From assembly GCF_900101755.1 (NCBI RefSeq), contig NZ_FNAE01000001.1, positions 248,001 to 312,000 of the forward strand: DNA of 64,000 nt, given 5' to 3'. Shown here piece by piece: positions 58,398 through 64,000 of this stretch. Position 1 is the stretch's first letter; each line of letters opens with the position of its first letter. The DNA is from Ectopseudomonas alcaliphila. Its GTDB lineage: Bacteria; Pseudomonadota; Gammaproteobacteria; Pseudomonadales; Pseudomonadaceae. The notes under the pieces are model-generated. The model was not told the DNA's origin. It saw only the letters and a list, made by a program, of their open reading frames with translations, and did not search any database. The translations under genes and the position numbers were made by a program.

Positions 58398-59720
58398 ATG
58401 TCCACCGCCACCCCGAAAGTCGGATTCGTCAGCCTTGGCTGCCCGAAAGCAACCGTCGACTCCGAACGCATCCTGACCCAACTGCGTATGGAAGGTTACG
58501 AGATCGTACCGACCTACCAGGATGCCGACGTGGTGGTGGTCAACACCTGTGGCTTCATCGACAGTGCCAAGGCCGAGTCGCTGGACGCCATCGGTGAGGC
58601 GCTGGCGGAGAACGGCAAGGTGATCGTCACCGGTTGCATGGGCGTGGCCGAAGACAGCATCCGCAACGTGCACCCCAGCGTCCTGGCGGTGACCGGCCCG
58701 CAGCAGTACGAGCAGGTGGTCAACGCCGTGCATGAGGTGATCCCGCCGAAAGCCGAGCACAATCCGCTGATCGACCTGGTACCGCCGCAGGGCATCAAGC
58801 TGACGCCTCGCCACTACGCCTACCTGAAGATTTCCGAAGGCTGCAACCACAGCTGCAGTTTCTGCATCATCCCGTCCATGCGCGGCAAGCTGGTCAGCCG
58901 TCCGGTGGGCGACGTGCTCAGCGAAGCCGAGCGCCTGGTCAAGGCCGGCGTCAAGGAGCTGCTGGTAATCAGTCAGGACACCAGCGCCTACGGCGTCGAC
59001 ATGAAGTACAAGCTGGACTTCTGGAACGGCCAGCCGGTGAAGACGCGCATGCTCGAGCTGTGCGAAGCGCTGTCGTCGATGGGCGTGTGGGTGCGCCTGC
59101 ACTACGTCTACCCCTACCCCAACGTCGATGACGTGATCCCGCTGATGGCCGCCGGCAAGCTGCTGCCGTACCTGGATATCCCCTTCCAGCACGCCAGCCC
59201 GAAAGTGCTCAAGTCGATGAAGCGCCCTGCCTTCGAAGACAAGACCCTGGCGCGCATCAAGAAGTGGCGCGAGATCTGCCCGGAGCTGACCATTCGCTCC
59301 ACCTTTATCGTCGGTTTCCCCGGCGAGACCGAGGAAGACTTCCAGTACCTGCTGGACTGGCTGACCGAAGCCCAGCTTGATCGCGTCGGCTGCTTCCAGT
59401 ACTCGCCTGTAGAAGGCGCACCAGCCAACGACCTGGGCCTGGAAGTAGTGCCTGACGACGTCAAGCAGGACCGTTGGGAGCGCTTCATGGTGCACCAGCA
59501 GGCCATCAGTTCTGCACGTCTGCAGGCCAAGATCGGCCTGGAAATGGACGTGCTGGTCGACGAAGTGGACGCCGAAGGTGCCGTGGCCCGCTCCTGGGCC
59601 GACGCCCCGGAGATCGATGGCAGCGTGTTCATCGACTCCCCCGACGTCAAGCCGGGCGACAAGGTACGCGTGCGTATCGTCGATGCCGACGAGTACGACA
59701 TGTGGGGCGAGCTGGTCTGA
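58398..59720 (+). CDS. rimO: Ribosomal protein S12 methylthiotransferase
   Basis: The 440-residue protein has N-terminal cluster cysteines C15, C51 and C80, the radical-SAM motif C149-C153-C156 (CNHSCSFC), and a C-terminal TRAM domain. It puts a methylthio group on aspartate-89 of ribosomal protein S12. GAGG lies before the ATG. A strong terminator follows. Confidence 0.97.
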   Translation: MSTATPKVGFVSLGCPKATVDSERILTQLRMEGYEIVPTYQDADVVVVNTCGFIDSAKAESLDAIGEALAENGKVIVTGCMGVAEDSIRNVHPSVLAVTGPQQYEQVVNAVHEVIPPKAEHNPLIDLVPPQGIKLTPRHYAYLKISEGCNHSCSFCIIPSMRGKLVSRPVGDVLSEAERLVKAGVKELLVISQDTSAYGVDMKYKLDFWNGQPVKTRMLELCEALSSMGVWVRLHYVYPYPNVDDVIPLMAAGKLLPYLDIPFQHASPKVLKSMKRPAFEDKTLARIKKWREICPELTIRSTFIVGFPGETEEDFQYLLDWLTEAQLDRVGCFQYSPVEGAPANDLGLEVVPDDVKQDRWERFMVHQQAISSARLQAKIGLEMDVLVDEVDAEGAVARSWADAPEIDGSVFIDSPDVKPGDKVRVRIVDADEYDMWGELV

Positions 59721-59736
59721 CCGACCTATCTCCTGA

Positions 59737-59764
59737 AAAGCCCCGCAGCATGCGGGGCTTTTTC
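59737..59764 (+). terminator. Terminator after rimO
   Basis: A perfect 11-base-pair stem AAAGCCCCGCA/TGCGGGGCTTT with a three-base loop and T run. Confidence 0.93.
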
Positions 59765-59822
59765 TTTCCCGGCACCACAGCTTCTTGCCGGTACAATGAC
59801 CTTCTTTTTGTCGAGCGCCGTC

Positions 59823-60533
59823 ATGAGCGAAGCCACCCGTCTGTCCAAACGCGTCATCGAACTGTTCGGTTGCTCGCGCCGTGAAGCCGATCTTTACATC
59901 GCCGGCGGCTGGGTGACGGTGGACGGCCAGGTGGTCGAGGCGCCGCAGTTCAAGGTCGAGGATCAGCGCGTCGAGTTGCATCCCGATGCCAGCCTCGACC
60001 CCGTGGAACCCGTCACCCTGCTGGTGCATGGCTCGACTGGCTGCAACGCCGCACAGTTGCAGCACCTGCTGGTGCGCGAACGACACTGGGAACAAGATCC
60101 GCACGCCCAGCGCGTCCTGCATGGCCACTTCCTGCGCCAGGAGCAGAGCCTGCCGCTGCAGACCGGCGCCAGCGGCCTGATGGTGCTTAGCCAGGACTGG
60201 CGTACGCAACGCAAGCTGCGCGAGGACGCGGCCAAGCTGGAGCAGGAATACCTGGTCGAAGTAGCCGGCGAAGTGCCCGCCAGCTCACTGGAACGCCTGA
60301 AGAAAGGCTGGTTGCACAAGGGCACGCAGTTCCCGCCGTGCAAGGCCAGCTGGCAGAGCGAACAGCGCCTGCGCTTCGCCCTGAAGAACCCGGCTCCCGA
60401 CCTGCTGCGGCAGATCTGTGCGGCGTTGGGCCTGAAGGTGCTGGGCATGAAGCGCATCCGCATCGGCGGCGTACCCATGGCCAAGTTGCCGGTCGGGCAA
60501 TGGCGCTATCTGGGCGAGAAGGAACGATTCTGA
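59823..60533 (+). CDS. S4-domain pseudouridine-synthase-like protein lacking the catalytic RLD motif
   Basis: ATG at 59823 gives 236 residues: an N-terminal S4 RNA-binding domain (about 1-58, RLSKRVIELFGCSRREADLYIAGGWVTVDGQ) and a RsuA/RluF-type synthase fold with KLEQEYLVEVAGEV, FALKNPAPDLLRQICAALGLKVLGMKRIRIG. In active members GRLDxxTSGL supplies the catalytic aspartate; here the matching stretch is PLQTGASGLMVL at about 111-122, with Q in place of D. So it may bind RNA without modifying it. Alternatively the catalytic residue was displaced. Confidence 0.85.
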   Translation: MSEATRLSKRVIELFGCSRREADLYIAGGWVTVDGQVVEAPQFKVEDQRVELHPDASLDPVEPVTLLVHGSTGCNAAQLQHLLVRERHWEQDPHAQRVLHGHFLRQEQSLPLQTGASGLMVLSQDWRTQRKLREDAAKLEQEYLVEVAGEVPASSLERLKKGWLHKGTQFPPCKASWQSEQRLRFALKNPAPDLLRQICAALGLKVLGMKRIRIGGVPMAKLPVGQWRYLGEKERF

Positions 60534-60576
60534 GGTCGTGTTAGGCTGTGTCCGTCACGCTCTGGAGACCACCATC

Positions 60577-60783
60577 ATGCGCACCCTGCTCCTTACCGTA
60601 CTGCTCGCACTGAGCCTGCCCAGCCTCGCTGCACCTGCACCGTTCTTCCTCTGGCAGAGCAAGGTCGATGGCCACCTGACCTGCGCTCAGGTCAGCCCTG
60701 GTGAGGGCTGGATTCGCTTCACCGGCCCGTTCCGCGACGCTGGCTGCCGGGTAGCGCACGACGCGCCTGTGCGTAGCCGCTAA
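60577..60783 (+). CDS. Small exported protein, 68 residues
   Basis: ATG at 60577 with GGAG nearby. A signal peptide (LLTVLLALSLPSLAAPA) is followed by a mature part of about 48 residues with two cysteines (HLTCAQVSPGEGWIRF and DAGCRVAHDAPVRSR) that could form a disulphide. The function is unknown. It lies 43 bases after the pseudouridine-synthase-like gene and 10 bases before trmO, probably in one transcript. Confidence 0.7.
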   Translation: MRTLLLTVLLALSLPSLAAPAPFFLWQSKVDGHLTCAQVSPGEGWIRFTGPFRDAGCRVAHDAPVRSR

Positions 60784-60793
60784 GTAGAACGCC

Positions 60794-61498
60794 ATGCAGC
60801 ATCTGGTTTCTCCGGTCGGTATCGTTCGCTCCTGCTTCAAGGAAAAATTCGCCATTCCTCGCCAGCCGCACCTGGCGCCCGCCGCACGCGGCGTGCTGGA
60901 ACTGCTGCCACCCTTCGATCAGGGCGAGGCCGTCCAGGGTCTGGAACAGGTCAGCCACGTCTGGTTGCTGTTTCTCTTTCACCAAGCGCTGGAAGACAAG
61001 CCGCGCCTGAAAGTGCGCCCGCCACGGCTGGGCGGCAACCAGGCGGTCGGCGTGTTCAGCACCCGCGCCACCCACCGCCCCAACGGCATCGGCCAGTCAG
61101 TGGTGCGCCTGGAGCGAGTGGAGCCGGACCGCCTGCACCTGTCCGGCATCGATCTGCTCGACGGTACCCCGGTACTGGATATCAAGCCCTACGTGCCCTA
61201 CGCCGATGCCGTGGCCGATGCGCGCAACGACATGGCCGACGCGCCACCACCCCTGATCGCCGTGGACTGGCAGGATGACGCCCTAAACCTGGCGCACCAG
61301 CACGCGCAGCGCCTGGGTGAACCCTTGGTGGAGCTGATCGAGCAGTGCCTGGCGCAGGATCCGCGCCCTGCCTATCAGCAGCCGCAGCCCGAGCGGCGCT
61401 ATGGCGCATGCTTCTGGGATCTGGACGTGCACTGGCACTATCCCGAGCCAGGGCGTATCCGCGTGCTGGATGTGCAGATGGCACAGAGCACGGCCTGA
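60794..61498 (+). CDS. trmO: tRNA (adenine-37-N6)-methyltransferase
   Basis: The 234-residue protein has IVRSCFKEKFAIPRQPHLAPAARG at the N-terminus, FHQALEDKPRLKVRPPRLGGNQAVGVFSTRATHRPNGIGQSVVRLE, and LDGTPVLDIKPYVPYADA, which match TrmO (YaeB/TsaA). It methylates m6t6A at position 37 of threonine tRNAs. Confidence 0.96.
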   Translation: MQHLVSPVGIVRSCFKEKFAIPRQPHLAPAARGVLELLPPFDQGEAVQGLEQVSHVWLLFLFHQALEDKPRLKVRPPRLGGNQAVGVFSTRATHRPNGIGQSVVRLERVEPDRLHLSGIDLLDGTPVLDIKPYVPYADAVADARNDMADAPPPLIAVDWQDDALNLAHQHAQRLGEPLVELIEQCLAQDPRPAYQQPQPERRYGACFWDLDVHWHYPEPGRIRVLDVQMAQSTA

Positions 61499-61543
61499 CC
61501 GAGCCAAGCCTTCGGAGCGGCCGGAGCCCAGGGCTGCCTCTCT

Positions 61544-61858
61544 TCAGCGTGATGGATTGAGCGCCAGCATATCGGCTTCGATAGCCTCCTGACGCTCGAT
61601 CAGCGGTTCCACCAGCGGCCGGCTGGCGAGGAAGTGCGCGGTTCGCGTATGCGCCTCGAAAGCCGCCTCGTCGACGTACACCTCATACAGCCAGACCCGA
61701 TCGGGGTCACTGCGGTCACGCATCACGTCGAAGGTCAGGCAGCCCGGCTCATCGCGCACCGAAGCGGCCGCGTTGACACCCATGGCACCCATGAACGCCC
61801 CGAAACTGCCAGGTTTGAGTTGGGTCTTGAGCAATAGCACGTACACAGCGAACTCCAT
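61544..61858 (-). CDS. Antibiotic-biosynthesis-monooxygenase-fold protein
   Basis: The 104-residue ABM-fold protein has VRDEPGCLTFDVMRDRSDPDRVWLYEVYVDEAAFEAHTRTAHF, the usual ferredoxin-like core. Family members (YgiN type) are quinol oxidases or monooxygenases on small aromatic compounds. It is divergent from a VOC protein across a 48-base region that holds a clean palindrome. Confidence 0.9.
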   Translation of the reverse strand: MEFAVYVLLLKTQLKPGSFGAFMGAMGVNAAASVRDEPGCLTFDVMRDRSDPDRVWLYEVYVDEAAFEAHTRTAHFLASRPLVEPLIERQEAIEADMLALNPSR

Positions 61859-61880
61859 TTTGTTTTATATTCGAAAATAA

Positions 61881-61890
61881 TTGTATACAA
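61881..61890. promoter_or_regulatory. TTGTATACAA palindrome between divergent genes
   Basis: A perfect ten-base palindrome in the 48-base gap between the ABM and VOC genes, close to both starts. TTGTATACAA-type sites are typical of GntR/FCD regulators. No regulator gene is in the window. Confidence 0.55.
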
Positions 61891-61906
61891 ACTGGAGTAC
61901 AAAAAG

Positions 61907-62323
61907 ATGCTCGAACGCCCATCGCGCCTCAATGGCCTGCGCCACCTGGCCCTGCTGGTGCCCAATCTGGAAGAGTGCGAGCGCTTCTACGTGGACGTGC
62001 TGGGCATGCAGTTGCTGCACCGCGCCAACGAGGACCTAGTCTACCTGACCTGCGGCAACGACAACCTGTCGCTTGGCCGCGCTTATGCCGAGAGCCACGG
62101 CGTACCGCTGGTCGATCATTACGGTTTTATCGTCGACAGCGTCGAGGAACTTGACGCCTGGTACCAGTACCTCAAGGCACAAGGGGTGACGCTGCTGGAT
62201 AGGCCCTTCGACCATGGCGACGGCGCGCGCAGCTTTCACCTGCTGGACCCGGCTGGCAACAAGGTCCAGCCGCTCTATCATCCTGCAATCTCGGGCCAGC
62301 GCTTCAACCAGCCGCAAGCGTAG
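61907..62323 (+). CDS. VOC-family (glyoxalase/dioxygenase) protein
   Basis: The 138-residue protein has two betaalphabeta modules: LRHLALLVPNLEECERFYVDVLGM and HYGFIVDSVEELDAWYQYLKAQGVTLLDRPFDHGDGARSFHLLDPAGNKVQPLYHP. A metal site of the H/E/H type is visible. GGAG lies before the ATG. The reaction is unknown; divergent pairing with the ABM gene suggests breakdown of a small aromatic or reactive compound. Confidence 0.9.
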   Translation: MLERPSRLNGLRHLALLVPNLEECERFYVDVLGMQLLHRANEDLVYLTCGNDNLSLGRAYAESHGVPLVDHYGFIVDSVEELDAWYQYLKAQGVTLLDRPFDHGDGARSFHLLDPAGNKVQPLYHPAISGQRFNQPQA

Positions 62324-62332
62324 CGACCGCGT

Positions 62333-62448
62333 CGTAGGGTGCGCCGTGCGCACCGCCGCTACTGGCGTTACGTGCCAGTGGAAGCGACCACGGCAAGCGC
62401 TCGTATGGGAATGCTCCGCAAGAGCCGGTGCGCACAGCGCACCCTACG
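62333..62448. repeat. Inverted-repeat element with 22-base arms
   Basis: Arms 62333-62354 (starting CGTAGGGTGCGCC) and 62427-62448 pair with one mismatch across 72 bases. Inner imperfect hairpins are visible. It is between the VOC gene and the chemoreceptor gene. One arm recurs at 39258-39279. Confidence 0.8.
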
Positions 62449-62465
62449 TCCAGCAGCATTCAGAT

Positions 62466-64000
62466 TCAGGTGCGGAACTGTCGCACCAGCTCCTGCAGCT
62501 CGACACCCAAACGCGCCAGCTCGGCGCTGGAGGCCGCAGTCTGCTCCGTGGCCGTAGCGCTCTGCTCACCGATATCGCGCACACGGGTGACGCTCTCGTT
62601 GATCGCCTCGGCCACTGCGCTTTGCTCCTCGGCAGCGGCAGCGATCTGCTGGTTCATCTGCTCGATGGTGCTCACCGCCTGGGTGATGCGCCCCAGCGCG
62701 TCGCCAGCCTCACCCGCCAGTTCGACAGTGCGACGGGTCAGGTCACGGCTGCTGTCCATCTGTTGCACGGCGCCCTTGGCCATACGCTGCAGGCCTGCGA
62801 TCAGGCTCTCGATTTCTTCGGTGCTGTCCTGCGCGCGCTTGGCCAGCGCTCGTACCTCATCGGCGACCACCGCGAAACCACGGCCCTGCTCGCCCGCACG
62901 CGCGGCTTCGATGGCAGCGTTGAGTGCCAGCAGGTTGGTCTGCTCGGCGACGTTGCGAATCACTTCCAGCACACTGCCGATACGCGCGCTTTCCTGATTC
63001 AGGTCAGCGATGGCCTTGGCGGACTGTTCCACTTCGTTGGCCAGACTGTCGATCTGATCCACAGCCTGCTGCACCACGCGATTGCCCTGTTGCGCCTCCA
63101 GGTCCGCATCGCGCGCGGCCAGCGAGGCCTGCTCGGCGTTCTGCGCCACCTCCTGCACGGTCGCAGCCATCTGGTGCATGGCCGTGGCGGTCTGCTCGGT
63201 CTCCAGCTTCTGCGTCTGCACCCCGGCGCTGGTCTGCGCGGTGATCGCCGACAACTGCTCGGCGGCCGCCGCGATCTGCCCTACCCCCCCGCCAATGCGC
63301 CCGACCAGGGTGCGCAGGCTGAGGGTCATGTCCTGCATGGCTGCCAGCAGCTGCCCCACTTCGTCGTGGCGATCCTGCGGGATGTCCTGGCTGAGATCGC
63401 CAGCGGCGATGCGCTGGGCGAACGTCACGGTCTGGCGCAGCGGTGCAACGATCAGGCGGGTGATCAGCAACGCCGCGCACAGGCCCAACACCACCGCGGC
63501 AGCGCCCATGATGCCGAGCATTACCAGCGAGCGCTGACTCTCGTCGAGCATGCCCTGCTCGGCCGCAGCCTGGGCAGCTTCGGCCAAATCCACCACCGAG
63601 CGCGCACGTTCGATCATGGCGGTCTCAGTCGCCAGATTCTGCTCACGCAGTTGCTGGTAATAGAGGAAGGAACGCTGGTAGAAGGTCAGCGCCTGCAGCG
63701 CGGTGTCGATGGCGCCTTTCTGGTCGTCGTTGAGCCATACCATCAGGCTGCGAGCCACGGTCTGCAGGTCCTCGCTGACGTATTCCCACTCCTCCAGCGC
63801 CTCAGCCGAACCGTCGATGATGTACAGGCTTTCGTGGCCGCGCAGATCGAGCATGCGTTTGCTCAAGCCGGATGCGGTTTCCGCCAGGGTCAGCGGATCG
63901 CTGCCGCGCAGGCGATCGCCCTGCAGACGCAGTTCACGCACCGCGTCGTACATGTCCAGCTCGATCACCTCGAACTGGTCGCGCGCTTCGGCAGCGGCGC
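62466..64000 (-). CDS. Methyl-accepting chemotaxis protein, 5' part beyond the window
   Basis: The frame stays open to the right edge, so the start is missing. At least 510 residues remain. They include the distal part of a helical sensor domain ([21 protein letters not shown]), a membrane helix ([27 protein letters not shown]), a HAMP domain, and the cytoplasmic signalling hairpin with [27 protein letters not shown]. The C-terminus ends LVRQFRT without a CheR-binding pentapeptide. The ligand is unknown. Confidence 0.95.
   Translation of the reverse strand, partial: AAAEARDQFEVIELDMYDAVRELRLQGDRLRGSDPLTLAETASGLSKRMLDLRGHESLYIIDGSAEALEEWEYVSEDLQTVARSLMVWLNDDQKGAIDTALQALTFYQRSFLYYQQLREQNLATETAMIERARSVVDLAEAAQAAAEQGMLDESQRSLVMLGIMGAAAVVLGLCAALLITRLIVAPLRQTVTFAQRIAAGDLSQDIPQDRHDEVGQLLAAMQDMTLSLRTLVGRIGGGVGQIAAAAEQLSAITAQTSAGVQTQKLETEQTATAMHQMAATVQEVAQNAEQASLAARDADLEAQQGNRVVQQAVDQIDSLANEVEQSAKAIADLNQESARIGSVLEVIRNVAEQTNLLALNAAIEAARAGEQGRGFAVVADEVRALAKRAQDSTEEIESLIAGLQRMAKGAVQQMDSSRDLTRRTVELAGEAGDALGRITQAVSTIEQMNQQIAAAAEEQSAVAEAINESVTRVRDIGEQSATATEQTAASSAELARLGVELQELVRQFRT

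Noticed and set aside
58389..60209. A 606-codon open frame opposite rimO and the next gene
   Set aside because: It spans the terminator after rimO and two real genes; it is a GC-driven shadow.

Overview
The window looks like chromosome of a high-GC Pseudomonas, most likely of the P. mendocina/P. alcaliphila (Ectopseudomonas) group. This is inferred from a Pseudomonas family I lipase with its foldase, REP-type repeats, and gene order I recall from P. aeruginosa PAO1: mazG-relA-rlmD-cysM-pirA-pirS-pirR-gacS-ldhA, the cob cluster, GPx-MFS-MarR, and moeA-moaB-mobA. No prophage, CRISPR array, plasmid function or intact transposase is visible. Almost every long ORF lying opposite these genes is a GC-rich shadow.

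Layout. 1-1.7 kb: a FecI/FecR signalling pair with a Fur-box-like site, and the first codons of a downstream gene (probably a TonB receptor) at the left edge. 1.7-7.1 kb: a secreted HExxH protein, YcgN, a 2-hydroxyacid dehydrogenase, YcgL and RNase D, then an SMP-30-like protein. 7.3-10.7 kb: a spermidine-synthase-like protein, gdhA and a 3-mercaptopyruvate sulfurtransferase. 10.8-17.6 kb: an unknown protein, a FadL-type channel, a LuxR-type response regulator and hybrid kinase, the lipase foldase and the lipase, which reads as a lipid-use locus. 17.6-20 kb: GPx, a 41-residue membrane protein, an MFS transporter and a MarR regulator. 20-29.3 kb: a ten-gene late cobalamin operon behind a cobalamin riboswitch. 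29.4-32.7 kb: a CsgG/DUF4810/DUF799 lipoprotein trio and two NlpC/P60 lipoproteins. 32.8-35.8 kb: moeA-moaB, divergent mobA, a YgdR-like lipoprotein and tRNA-Pro. 35.8-40.8 kb: a glutaredoxin-like protein, a DUF5610 protein, an OprD-family porin, a Rof-like protein, a DUF2058 protein and mazG. 41-57 kb: relA, rlmD, cysM, an iron-complex binding protein, pirA-like receptor, pirS/pirR-like two-component system, gacS, ldhA, two small proteins and dinB. 57.3-64 kb: two tandem initiator tRNAs, a cytochrome b561, rimO, an S4/pseudouridine-synthase-like protein, trmO, a divergent monooxygenase/VOC pair, and a chemoreceptor cut by the right edge.

How the parts fit. The FecIR and PirRS loci are iron-uptake regulatory modules. 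The cob operon makes and attaches the lower ligand and aminopropanol arm of B12 and is controlled by B12 through the riboswitch. The lipase, foldase, FadL and two-component genes could form an inducible lipid-scavenging unit. The mo genes finish the molybdenum cofactor.

The least ordinary features are: three terminal-inverted-repeat elements (two MITE-sized and one minimal palindrome) that sit exactly on the stop codons of gdhA, GPx and relA; a pseudouridine-synthase homologue without the catalytic RLD aspartate; the uncharacterised CsgG-type lipoprotein trio; the apparent insertion of the lipase cassette and of an iron-complex binding protein into otherwise conserved gene order; and several clean palindromes in promoter regions. 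I did not find a convincing wholly new multi-gene system.
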